Below are positions 22,231 to 34,866 of a stretch of 64,000 bases of DNA, piece by piece. The position numbers and the translations under genes were made by a program. The DNA is from Hippasteria phrygiana (Eukaryota; Echinodermata; Asteroidea; Valvatida; Goniasteridae). How positions within the stretch are numbered: the stretch's first letter is position 1; each line of letters begins with the position of its first letter. Below the pieces are notes generated by a model. The model searched no databases and was not told the DNA's origin. It was given only the letters and a program-made list of their open reading frames with translations. The stretch lies in the NCBI GenBank assembly GCA_037893225.1, contig JAZGUH010000451.1, positions 1,258,001 to 1,322,000 of the forward strand. Direction: 5' to 3'.

Positions 22231-25200
22231 CGCTAGATCTAAGCTACCCATACGTGTGAAAATTACTGGATTTGGTCAATATCCCATTCAATTATGAACA
22301 GGGAAAAGAGGGGCGTTCATCTGAAAATTTGGCAAACGTTAAGCAGCCACAATGCAGTAAACCGGAGAACGCACACAGAGATCACGGGAAGAAATTTTTT
22401 GCGAGGTTTGAATTTTCTCGAAGAGTTCTAACGCTGTGAAGCTGGCGATGGTCTCAAATTGTTGCGCTAGATCTAAGCTACCCATACGTGTACAAATTAC
22501 TGGATTTGTTCAATATACCATTCAATTATGAACAGGGAAAGGAGGGGCGTTCATCTGAAAATGTGGCAAACGTTAAGCAGTCACAATGAAGTAAACGGGA
22601 GAACGCACACAGAGTTTATGGGAAGAAATTTGTTGCGAGGTTTGAATTTTCTCGAAGGGTTCTCACGCTGTGAAGCTAGCGATGGTCTCAAATTGTTGCG
22701 CTAGATCTAAGCTACCCATACGTGTGAAAATTGCTGTATTTGGTCAATATCCCAGTAAATTATGAACAGGGAAAGGAGGGGCGTTCATTTGAAAATGTGG
22801 CAAACGTTAAGCAGTCACAATGCAGTAAACGGGAGAACGCACACAGAGTTCACGGGAAGAAATTTGTTGCGAGATTTGAATTTTCTCGAAGAGTTCTAAC
22901 GCTGTGAAGCTGGCGATGGTCTCAAATTGTTGCGCTAGATCTAAGCTACCCATACGTGTGAATATTGCTGCATTTGGTCAATATCCCATTCAATTATGAA
23001 CAGGGAAAAGAGGGGCGTTCATCTGAAAATTTGGCAAACGTTAAGCAGCCACAATGCAGTAAACGGGAGAACGCACACAGAGTTCACGGGAAGAACATTG
23101 TTGCGAGGTTTGAATTTTCTCGAAGAGTTCTAACGCTGTGAAGCTGGCGATTGTCTGAAATTGTTGCGCTAGATCTAAGCTACTCATACGTGTGACAATT
23201 GCTGGATTTGGTCAATATCCCATTCAATTATGAACAGGGAAAGGAGGGGCGTTCATCTGAAAATGTGGCAAACGTTAAGCAGTCACAATGAAGTAAACCG
23301 GAGAACGCAAACAGAGTTTATGGGAAGAAATTTGTTGCGAGGTTTGAATTTTCTCGAAGAGTTCTCACGCTGTGAAGCTGGCGATGGTCTGAAATTGTTG
23401 CGCTAGATCTAAGCTACCCATAAGTGTGAAAATTACTGGATTTGGTCAATATCCCATTCAATTATGAACAGGGAAAGGAGGGGCGTTCATCTGAAAATTT
23501 GGCAAACGTTAAGCAGTCACATTGCAGTAAACGGGATAACGCACACAGAGTTCATGGGAAAAAAATTGTTGCGAGGTTTGAATTTTCTCAAAGAGTTCTC
23601 ACGCTATGAAGCTGGCGATGGTCTCAAATTGTTGCGCTAGATCTAAGCTACCCATACGTGTGAAAATTACTGGATTTGGTCAATATCCCATTCAATTATG
23701 AACAGGGAAAAGAGGGGCGTTCATCTGAAAATTTGGCAAACGTTAAGCAGCCACAATGCAGTAAACGGGAGAACGCACACAGAGTTCACGGGAAGAACTT
23801 TGTTGCGAGGTTTGAATTTTCTCGAAGAGTTCTAACGCTGTGAAGCTGGCGATTGTCTCAAATTGTTGCGCTAGATCTAAGCTACTCATACGTGTGAAAA
23901 TTGCTGGATTTGGTCAATATCCCATTAAATTATGAACAGGGAAAGGAGGGGCGTTCATCTGAAAATGTGGCAAACGTTAAGCAGTCACAATGAAGTAAAC
24001 GGGAGAACGCAAACAGAGTTTATGGGAAGAAATTTGTTGCGAGGTTTGAATTTTCTCGAAGGGTTCTCACGCTGTGAAGCTAGCGATGGTCTCAAATTGT
24101 TGCGCTAGATCTAAGCTACCCATACGTGTGAAAATTGCTGGATTTGGTCAATATCCCAGTAAATTATGAACAGGGAAAGGAGGGGCGTTCATTTGAAAAT
24201 GTGGCAAACGTTAAGCAGTCACAATGCAGTAAACGGGAGAACGCACACAGAGTTCACGGGAAGAAATTCGTTGCGAGGTTTGAATTTTCTCGAAGAGCTC
24301 TAACGCTGTGAAGCTGGCGATGGTCTCAAATTGTTGCGCTAGATCTAAGCTACCCATACGTGTGAAAATTGCTGTATTTGGTCAATATCCCATTCAATTA
24401 TGAACAGGGAAAGGAGGGGCGTTCATCTGAAAATTTGGCAAACGTTAAGCAGCCACAATGCAGTAAACAGGAGAACGCACACAGAATTCACGGGAAGAAC
24501 TTTGTTGCGAGGTTTGAATTTTCTCGAAGAGTTCTAACGCTGTGAAGCTGGCGATTGTCTCAAATTGTTGCGCTAGATCTAAGCTACTCATACGTGTGAA
24601 AATTGCTGGATTTGGTCAATATCCCAGTAAATTATGAACAGGGAAAGGAGGGGCGTTCATCTGAAAATGTGGCAAACGTTAAGCAGTCACAATGAAGTAA
24701 ACGGGAGAACGCAAACAGAGTTTATGGGAAGAAATTTGTTGCGAGGTTTGAATTTTTTCGAAGAGTTCTCACGCTGTGAAGCTGGCGATGGTCTGAAATT
24801 GTTGCGCTAGATCTAAGCTACCCATAAGTGTGAAAATTACTGGATTTGGTCAATATACCATTAAATTATGAACAGGGAAAGGAGGGGCGTTCATTTGAAA
24901 ATGTGGCAAACGTTAAGCAGCCACAATGCAGTAAACGGGAGAACGCACACAGAGTTCACGGGACGAACTTTGTTGCGAGGTTTGAATTTTCTCGAAGAGT
25001 TCTAACGCTGTGAAGCTGGCGATGGTCTGAAATTGTTGCGCTAGATCTAAGCTACCCATAAGTGTGAAAATTACTGGATTTGGTTAATATACCATTCAAT
25101 TATGAACAGGGAAAGGAGGGGCGTTCATCTGAAAATGTGGCAAACGTTAAGCAGCCACAATGCAGTAAACGGGAGAACGCACACAGCGTTCACGGGAAGA

Positions 25201-26442
25201 ACATTGTTGCGAGGTTTGAATTTTCTCGAAGAGTTCTAACGCTGTGAAGCTGGCGATTGTCTCATATTGTTGCGCTAGATCTAAGCTACTCATACGTGTG
25301 ACAATTGCTGGATTTGGTCAATATCCCATTCAATTATGAACAGGGAAAGGAGGGGCGTTCATCTGAAAATGTGGCAAACGTTAAGCAGTCACAATGAAGT
25401 AAACCGGAGAACGCAAACAGAGTTTATGGGAAGAAATTTGTTGCGAGGTTTGAATTTTCTAGAAGAGTTCTCACGCTGTGAAGCTGGCGATGGTCTGAAA
25501 TTGTTGCGCTAGATCTAAGCTACCCATAAGTGTGAAAATTACTGGATTTGGTCAATATCCCATTCAATTATGAACAGGGAAAGGAGGGGCGTTCATCTGA
25601 AAATGTGGCAAACGTTAAGCAGCCACAATGCAGTAAACCGGAGAACGCACACAGAGTTCATGGGAAGAATTTTGTTGCGAGGTTTGAATTTTCTCGAAGA
25701 GTTCTAACGCTGTGAAGCTGGCGATGGTCTCAAATTGTTGCGCTAGATCTAAGCTACCCATACGTGTAAAAATTACTGGATTTGTTCAATATACCATTCA
25801 ATTATGAACAGGGAAAGGAGGGGCGTTCATCTGAAAATTTGGCAAACGTTAAGCAGTCACAATGCAGTAAACGGGAGAAGGCACACAGAGTTCACGGGAA
25901 GAACTTTGTTGCGAGGTTTGAATTTTCTCGAAGAGTTCTCACGCTGTGAAGCTGGCGATTGTCTCAAATTGTTGCGCTAGATCTAAGCTACCCATACGTG
26001 TGAAAATTGCTGGATTTGGTCAATATCCCAGTAAATTATGAACAGGGAAAGGAGGGGCGTTCATTTGAAAATGTGGCAAACGTTAAGCAGTCACAATACA
26101 GTAAACGGGAGAACGCACACAGAGTTCACGGGAAGAAATTCGTTGCGAGGTTTGAATTTTCTCGAAGGGTTCTAACGCTGTGAAGCTGGCGATGGTCTCA
26201 AATTGTTGCGCTAGATCTAAGCTACCCATACGTGTGAAAATTGCTGTATTTGGTCAATATCCCATTCAATTATGAACAGGGAAAGGAGGGGCGTTCATCT
26301 GAAAATTTGGCAAACGTTAAGCAGCCACAATGCAGTAAACAGGAGATCGCACACAGAGTTCACGGGAAGAACTTTGTTGCGAGGTTTGAATTTTCTCGAA
26401 GAGTTCTAACGCTGTGAAGCTGGCGATTGTCTCAAATTGTTG
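22231..26442 (+). repeat. 18-monomer HOR unit, copy 2 (4,212 bp)
   Basis: All 18 monomers repeat copy 1 in order. I found three differences: 19557 a against 23769 g (t10), 20274 g against 24486 a (t14), and 21249 c against 25461 a (second t8, now tctagaag). That is roughly 99.9% identity, while neighbouring monomer types differ by several percent, which is the signature of a recent tandem duplication of the whole unit. Confidence 0.93.
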
Positions 26443-29400
26443 CGCTAGATCTAAGCTACTCATACGTGTGAAAATTGCTGGATTTGGTCAATATCCCATT
26501 CAATTATGAACAGGGAAAGGAGGGGCGTTCATCTGAAAATGTGGCAAACGTTAAGCAGTCACAATGAAGTAAACGGGAGAACGCAAACAGAGTTTATGGG
26601 AAGACATTTTTTGCGAGGTTTGAATTTTCTCGAAGAGTTCTCACGCTGTGAAGCTGGCGATGGTCTGAAATTGTTGCGCTAGATCTAAGCTACCCATAAG
26701 TGTGAAAATTACTGGATTTGGTCAATATACCATTAAATTATGAACAGGGAAAGGAGGGGCGTTCATCTGAAAATGTGGCAAACGTTAAGCAGTCACAATG
26801 CAGTAAACGGGAGAACGCACACAGAGTTCACGGGAAGAAATTAGTTGCGAGATTTGAATTTTCTCGAAGAGTTATAACGCTGTGAAGCTGGCGATGGTCT
26901 CAAATTGTTGCGCTAGATCTAAGCTACCCATACGTGTGAATATTGCTGTATTTGGTCAATATCCCATTCAATTATGAACAGGGAAAAGAGGGGCGTTCAT
27001 CTGAAAATTTGGCAAACGTTAAGCAGCCACAATGCAGTAAACGGGAGAACGCACACAGAGTTCACGGGAAGAACATTGGTGCGAGGTTTGAATTTTCTCG
27101 AAGAGTTCTAACGCTGTGAAGCTGGCGATTGTCTCAAATTGTTGCGCTAGATCTAAGCTACTCATACGTGTGACAATTGCTGGATTTGGTCAATATCCCA
27201 TTCAATTATGAACAGGGAAAGGAGGGGCGTTCATCTGAAAATGTGGCAAACGTTAAGCAGTCACAATGAAGTAAACCGGAGAACGCACACAGAGTTCATG
27301 GGAAGAATTTTTTTGCGAGGTTTGAATTTTCTCGAAGAGTTCTAACGCTGTGAAGCTGGCGATGGTCTGAAATTGTTGCGCTATATCTAAGCTACCCATA
27401 CGTGTAAAAATTACTGGATTTGTTCAATATACCATTCAATTATGAACAGGGAAAGGAGGGGCGTTCATCTGAAAATGTGGCAAACGTTAAGCAGTCACAA
27501 TGCAGTAAACGGGAGAACGCACACAGAGTTCACGGGAAGAACTTTGTTGCGAGGTTTGAATTTTCTCGAAGAGTTCTAACGCTGTGAAGCTGGCGATCGT
27601 CTCAAATTGTTGCGCTAGATCTAAGCTACCCATACGTGTGAAAATTGCTGTATTTGGTAAATATCCCATTCAATTATGAACAGGGAAAGGAGGGGCGTTC
27701 ATCTGAAAATTTGGCAAACGTTAAGCAGCCACAATGCAGTAAACAGGAGAACGCACACAGAGTTCACGGGAAGAACTTTGTTGCGAGGTTTGAATTTTCT
27801 CGAAGAGTTCTAACGCTGTGAAGCTGGCGATTGTCTCAAATTGTTGCGCTAGATCTAAGCTACTCATACGTGTGAAAATTGCTGGATTTGGTCAATATCC
27901 CATTAAATTATGAACAGGGAAAGGAGGGGCGTTCATCTGAAAATGTGGCAAACGTTAAGCAGTCACAATGAAGTAAACGGGAGAACGCAAACAGAGTTTA
28001 TGGGAAGAAATTTGTTGCGAGGTTTGAATTTTCTCGAAGAGTTCTCACGCTGTGAAGCTGGCGATGGTCTGAAATTGTTGCGCTAGATCTAAGCTACCCA
28101 TAAGTGTGAAAATTACTGGATTTGGTCAATATACCATTAAATTATGAACAGGGAAAGGAGGGGCGTTCATCTGAAAATGTGGCAAACGTTAAGCAGTCAC
28201 AATGAAGTAAACCGGAGAACGCAAACAGAGTTTATGGGAAGAAATTTGTTGCGAGGTTTGAATTTTCTAGAAGAGTTCTCACGCTGTGAAGCTGGCGATG
28301 GTCTGAAATTGTTGCGCTAGATCTAAGCTACCCATACGTGTAAAAATTACTGGATTTGTTCAATATACCATTCAATTATGAACAGGGAAAGGAGGGGCGT
28401 TCATCTGAAAATTTGGCAAACGTTAAGCAGTCACAATGCAGTAAACGGGAGAACGCACACAGAGTTCACGGGAAGAACTTTGTTGCGAGGTTTGAATTTT
28501 CTCGAAGAGTTCTCACGCTGTGAAGCTGGCGATTGTCTCAAATTGTTGCGCTAGATCTAAGCTACCCATACGTGTGAAAATTGCTGGATTTGGTCAATAT
28601 CCCAGTAAATTATGAACAGGGAAAGGAGGGGCGTTCATTTGAAAATGTGGCAAACGTTAAGCAGTCACAATACAGTAAACGGGAGAACGCACACAGAGTT
28701 CACGGGAAGAAATTCGTTGCGAGGTTTGAATTTTCTCGAAGGGTTCTAACGCTGTGAAGCTGGCGATGGTCTGAAATTGTTGCGCTAGATCTAAGCTACC
28801 CATACGTGTGAAAATTACTGTATTTGGTCAATATCCCATTCAATTATGAACAGGGAAAGGAGGGGCGTTCATCTGAAAATTTGGCAAACGTTAAGCAGCC
28901 ACAATGCAGTAAACAGGAGATCGCACACAGAGTTCACGGGAAGAACTTTGTTGCGAGGTTTGAATTTTCTCGAAGAGTTCTCACGCTGTGAAGCTGGCGA
29001 TTGTCTCAAATTGTTGCGCTAGATCTAAGCTACCCATACGTGTGAAAATTGCTGGATTTGGTCAATATCCCAGTAAATTATGAACAGGGAAAGGAGGGGC
29101 GTTCATTTGAAAATGTGGCAAACGTTAAGCAGTCACAATACAGTAAACGGGAGAACGCACACAGAGTTCACGGGAAGAAATTCGTTGCGAGGTTTGAATT
29201 TTCTCGAAGGGTTCTAACGCTGTGAAGCTGGCGATGGTCTCAAATTGTTGCGCTAGATCTAAGCTACCCATACGTGTGAAAATTGCTGTATTTGGTCAAT
29301 ATCCCATTCAATTATGAACAGGGAAAGGAGGGGCGTTCATCTGAAAATTTGGCAAACGTTAAGCAGCCACAATGCAGTAAACAGGAGATCGCACACAGAG

Positions 29401-29484
29401 TTCACGGGAAGAACTTTGTTGCGAGGTTTGAATTTTCTCGAAGAGTTCTAACGCTGTGAAGCTGGCGATTGTCTCAAATTGTTG
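26443..29484 (+). repeat. 13-monomer HOR unit, copy 1 (3,042 bp)
   Basis: Order t22-t23-t24-t25-t26-t14c-t12-t27-t20-t21-t14b-t21-t14b. Markers: t22 gaagacattttttg; t23 gaaattagttgcg with gttataac; t24 gaatattgctgtattt with gaacattggtg; t25 gtgacaatt with catgggaagaattttt; t26 gctatatctaag and gcgatcgtctc; t14c ttggtaaatatccc; t27 ataccattaaatt with tctagaagag. The internal doublet t21-t14b, t21-t14b is itself a two-monomer duplication. Confidence 0.92.
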
Positions 29485-32400
29485 CGCTAGATCTAAGCTA
29501 CTCATACGTGTGAAAATTGCTGGATTTGGTCAATATCCCATTCAATTATGAACAGGGAAAGGAGGGGCGTTCATCTGAAAATGTGGCAAACGTTAAGCAG
29601 TCACAATGAAGTAAACGGGAGAACGCAAACAGAGTTTATGGGAAGACATTTTTTGCGAGGTTTGAATTTTCTCGAAGAGTTCTCACGCTGTGAAGCTGGC
29701 GATGGTCTGAAATTGTTGCGCTAGATCTAAGCTACCCATAAGTGTGAAAATTACTGGATTTGGTCAATATACCATTAAATTATGAACAGGGAAAGGAGGG
29801 GCGTTCATCTGAAAATGTGGCAAACGTTAAGCAGTCACAATGCAGTAAACGGGAGAACGCACACAGAGTTCACGGGAAGAAATTAGTTGCGAGATTTGAA
29901 TTTTCTCGAAGAGTTATAACGCTGTGAAGCTGGCGATGGTCTCAAATTGTTGCGCTAGATCTAAGCTACCCATACGTGTGAATATTGCTGTATTTGGTCA
30001 ATATCCCATTCAATTATGAACAGGGAAAAGAGGGGCGTTCATCTGAAAATTTGGCAAACGTTAAGCAGCCACAATGCAGTAAACGGGAGAACGCACACAG
30101 AGTTCACGGGAAGAACATTGGTGCGAGGTTTGAATTTTCTCGAAGAGTTCTAACGCTGTGAAGCTGGCGATTGTCTCAAATTGTTGCGCTAGATCTAAGC
30201 TACTCATACGTGTGACAATTGCTGGATTTGGTCAATATCCCATTCAATTATGAACAGGGAAAGGAGGGGCGTTCATCTGAAAATGTGGCAAACGTTAAGC
30301 AGTCACAATGAAGTAAACCGGAGAACGCACACAGAGTTCATGGGAAGAATTTTTTTGCGAGGTTTGAATTTTCTCGAAGAGTTCTAACGCTGTGAAGCTG
30401 GCGATGGTCTGAAATTGTTGCGCTATATCTAAGCTACCCATACGTGTAAAAATTACTGGATTTGTTCAATATACCATTCAATTATGAACAGGGAAAGGAG
30501 GGGCGTTCATCTGAAAATGTGGCAAACGTTAAGCAGTCACAATGCAGTAAACGGGAGAACGCACACAGAGTTCACGGGAAGAACTTTGTTGCGAGGTTTG
30601 AATTTTCTCGAAGAGTTCTAACGCTGTGAAGCTGGCGATCGTCTCAAATTGTTGCGCTAGATCTAAGCTACCCATACGTGTGAAAATTGCTGTATTTGGT
30701 AAATATCCCATTCAATTATGAACAGGGAAAGGAGGGGCGTTCATCTGAAAATTTGGCAAACGTTAAGCAGCCACAATGCAGTAAACAGGAGAACGCACAC
30801 AGAGTTCACGGGAAGAACTTTGTTGCGAGGTTTGAATTTTCTCGAAGAGTTCTAACGCTGTGAAGCTGGCGATTGTCTCAAATTGTTGCGCTAGATCTAA
30901 GCTACTCATACGTGTGAAAATTGCTGGATTTGGTCAATATCCCATTAAATTATGAACAGGGAAAGGAGGGGCGTTCATCTGAAAATGTGGCAAACGTTAA
31001 GCAGTCACAATGAAGTAAACGGGAGAACGCAAACAGAGTTTATGGGAAGAAATTTGTTGCGAGGTTTGAATTTTCTCGAAGAGTTCTCACGCTGTGAAGC
31101 TGGCGATGGTCTGAAATTGTTGCGCTAGATCTAAGCTACCCATAAGTGTGAAAATTACTGGATTTGGTCAATATACCATTAAATTATGAACAGGGAAAGG
31201 AGGGGCGTTCATCTGAAAATGTGGCAAACGTTAAGCAGTCACAATGAAGTAAACCGGAGAACGCAAACAGAGTTTATGGGAAGAAATTTGTTGCGAGGTT
31301 TGAATTTTCTAGAAGAGTTCTCACGCTGTGAAGCTGGCGATGGTCTGAAATTGTTGCGCTAGATCTAAGCTACCCATACGTGTAAAAATTACTGGATTTG
31401 TTCAATATACCATTCAATTATGAACAGGGAAAGGAGGGGCGTTCATCTGAAAATTTGGCAAACGTTAAGCAGTCACAATGCAGTAAACGGGAGAACGCAC
31501 ACAGAGTTCACGGGAAGAACTTTGTTGCGAGGTTTGAATTTTCTCGAAGAGTTCTCACGCTGTGAAGCTGGCGATTGTCTCAAATTGTTGCGCTAGATCT
31601 AAGCTACCCATACGTGTGAAAATTGCTGGATTTGGTCAATATCCCAGTAAATTATGAACAGGGAAAGGAGGGGCGTTCATTTGAAAATGTGGCAAACGTT
31701 AAGCAGTCACAATACAGTAAACGGGAGAACGCACACAGAGTTCACGGGAAGAAATTCGTTGCGAGGTTTGAATTTTCTCGAAGGGTTCTAACGCTGTGAA
31801 GCTGGCGATGGTCTGAAATTGTTGCGCTAGATCTAAGCTACCCATACGTGTGAAAATTACTGTATTTGGTCAATATCCCATTCAATTATGAACAGGGAAA
31901 GGAGGGGCGTTCATCTGAAAATTTGGCAAACGTTAAGCAGCCACAATGCAGTAAACAGGAGATCGCACACAGAGTTCACGGGAAGAACTTTGTTGCGAGG
32001 TTTGAATTTTCTCGAAGAGTTCTCACGCTGTGAAGCTGGCGATTGTCTCAAATTGTTGCGCTAGATCTAAGCTACCCATACGTGTGAAAATTGCTGGATT
32101 TGGTCAATATCCCAGTAAATTATGAACAGGGAAAGGATGGGCGTTCATTTGAAAATGTGGCAAACGTTAAGCAGTCACAATACAGTAAACGGGAGAACGC
32201 ACACAGAGTTCACGGGAAGAAATTCGTTGCGAGGTTTGAATTTTCTCGAAGGGTTCTAACGCTGTGAAGCTGGCGATGGTCTCAAATTGTTGCGCTAGAT
32301 CTAAGCTACCCATACGTGTGAAAATTACTGTATTTGGTCAATATCCCATTCAATTATGAACAGGGAAAGGAGGGGCGTTCATCTGAAAATTTGGCAAACG

Positions 32401-32526
32401 TTAAGCAGCCACAATGCAGTAAACAGGAGATCGCACACAGAGTTCACGGGAAGAACTTTGTTGCGAGGTTTGAATTGTCTCGAAGAGTTCTAACGCTGTG
32501 AAGCTGGCGATTGTCTCAAATTGTTG
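29485..32526 (+). repeat. 13-monomer HOR unit, copy 2 (3,042 bp)
   Basis: Same 13 types in order. Differences seen against copy 1: ggatgggcg in the second t21 (32059-32292), and in the final t14b (32293-32526) attactgtattt for gctgtattt and gaattgtctc for gaattttctc. The rest reads the same. Confidence 0.92.
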
Positions 32527-34866
32527 CGCTAGATCTAAGCTACTCATACGTGTGAAAATTGCTGGATTTGGTCAATATCCCATTCAATTATGAACAGGGA
32601 AAGGAGGGGCGTTCATCTGAAAATGTGGCAAACGTTAAGCAGTCACAATGAAGTAAACGGGAGAACGCAAACAGAGTTTATGGGAAGAAATTTGTTGCGA
32701 GGTTTGAATTTTCTCGAAGAGTTCTCACGCTGTGAAGCTGGCGATGGTCTGAAATTGTTGCGCTAGATCTAAGCTACCCATAAGTGTGAAAATTACTGGA
32801 TTTGGTCAATATACCATTAAATTATGAACAGGGAAAGGAGGGGCGTTCATCTGAAAATGTGGCAAACGTTAAGCAGTCACAATGCAGTAAACGGGAGAAC
32901 GCACACAGAGTTCACGGGAAGAAATTAGTTGCGAGATTTGAATTTTCTCGAAGAGTTATAACGCTGTGAAGCTGGCGATGGTCTCAAATTGTTGCGCTAG
33001 ATCTAAGCTACCCATACGTGTGAATATTGCTGTATTTGGTCAATATCCCATTCAATTATGAACAGGGAAAAGAGGGGCGTTCATCTGAAAATTTGGCAAA
33101 CGTTAAGCAGCCACAATGCAGTAAACGGGAGAACGCACACAGAGTTCACGGGAAGAACATTGGTGCGAGGTTTGAATTTTCTCGAAGAGTTCTAACGCTG
33201 TGAAGCTGGCGATTGTCTCAAATTGTTGCGCTAGATCTAAGCTACTCATACGTGTGACAATTGCTGGATTTGGTCAATATCCCATTCAATTATGAACAGG
33301 GAAAGGAGGGGCGTTCATCTGAAAATGTGGCAAACGTTAAGCAGTCACAATGAAGTAAACCGGAGAACGCACACAGAGTTCATGGGAAGAATTTTTTTGC
33401 GAGGTTTGAATTTTCTCGAAGAGTTCTAACGCTGTGAAGCTGGCGATCGTCTCAAATTGTTGCGCTAGATCTAAGCTACCCATACGTGTGAAAATTGCTG
33501 TATTTGGTAAATATCCCATTCAATTATGAACAGGGAAAGGAGGGGCGTTCATCTGAAAATTTGGCAAACGTTAAGCAGCCACAATGCAGTAAACAGGAGA
33601 ACGCACACAGAGTTCACGGGAAGAACTTTGTTGCGAGGTTTGAATTTTCTCGAAGAGTTCTAACGCTGTGAAGCTGGCGATTGTCTCAAATTGTTGCGCT
33701 AGATCTAAGCTACTCATACGTGTGAAAATTGCTGGATTTGGTCAATATCCCATTAAATTATGAACAGGGAAAGGAGGGGCGTTCATCTGAAAATGTGGCA
33801 AACGTTAAGCAGTCACAATGAAGTAAACGGGAGAACGCAAACAGAGTTTATGGGAAGAAATTTGTTGCGAGGTTTGAATTTTCTCGAAGAGTTCTCACGC
33901 TGTGAAGCTGGCGATGGTCTGAAATTGTTGCGCTAGATCTAAGCTACCCATAAGTGTGAAAATTACTGGATTTGGTCAATATACCATTAAATTATGAACA
34001 GGGAAAGGAGGGGCGTTCATCTGAAAATGTGGCAAACGTTAAGCAGTCACAATGAAGTAAACCGGAGAACGCAAACAGAGTTTATGGGAAGAAATTTGTT
34101 GCGAGGTTTGAATTTTCTAGAAGAGTTCTCACGCTGTGAAGCTGGCGATGGTCTCAAATTGTTGCGCTAGATCTAAGCTACCCATACGTGTAAAAATTAC
34201 TGGATTTGTTCAATATACCATTCAATTATGAACAGGGAAAGGAGGGGCGTTCATCTGAAAATTTGGCAAACGTTAAGCAGTCACAATGCAGTAAACGGGA
34301 GAACGCACACAGAGTTCACGGGAAGAACTTTGTTGCGAGGTTTGAATTTTCTCGAAGAGTTCTCACGCTGTGAAGCTGGCGATTGTCTCAAATTGTTGCG
34401 CTAGATCTAAGCTACCCATACGTGTGAAAATTGCTGGATTTGGTCAATATCCCAGTAAATTATGAACAGGGAAAGGAGGGGCGTTCATTTGAAAATGTGG
34501 CAAACGTTAAGCAGTCACAATACAGTAAACGGGAGAACGCACACAGAGTTCACGGGAAGAAATTCGTTGCGAGGTTTGAATTTTCTCGAAGGGTTCTAAC
34601 GCTGTGAAGCTGGCGATGGTCTCAAATTGTTGCGCTAGATCTAAGCTACCCATACGTGTGAAAATTACTGTATTTGGTCAATATCCCATTCAATTATGAA
34701 CAGGGAAAGGAGGGGCGTTCATCTGAAAATTTGGCAAACGTTAAGCAGCCACAATGCAGTAAACAGGAGATCGCACACAGAGTTCACGGGAAGAACTTTG
34801 TTGCGAGGTTTGAATTTTCTCGAAGAGTTCTAACGCTGTGAAGCTGGCGATTGTCTCAAATTGTTG
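32527..34866 (+). repeat. 13-monomer HOR, shortened lap of 10
   Basis: Order t22-like, t23, t24, t25/t26 chimera, t14c, t12, t27, t20, t21, t14b. Compared with the full lap it lost one monomer through the chimera at 33229-33462 and lost one t21-t14b doublet. The first monomer has gaaatttgttg in place of gaagacattttttg. The t21 at 34399 is also where homology to the 9,360-bp duplication begins. Confidence 0.88.
33229..33462 (+). repeat. Chimeric monomer t25/t26
   Basis: The left and centre are t25 (gtgacaattgctgg, taaaccgg, catgggaagaattttt). The right end has the t26 mark gcgatcgtctc and is followed by t14c (ttggtaaatatccc) as t26 is elsewhere. The same chimera recurs at 37207-37440 and 46567-46800. 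Confidence 0.85.

Noticed and set aside
27487..27669. 60-codon minus-strand frames (also 30529, 33337, 37315, 46675)
   Set aside because: They depend on the single change ttggtcaat to ttggtaaat next to a t26-type end and lack any family signature. Their repetition reflects HOR copying, not coding selection.
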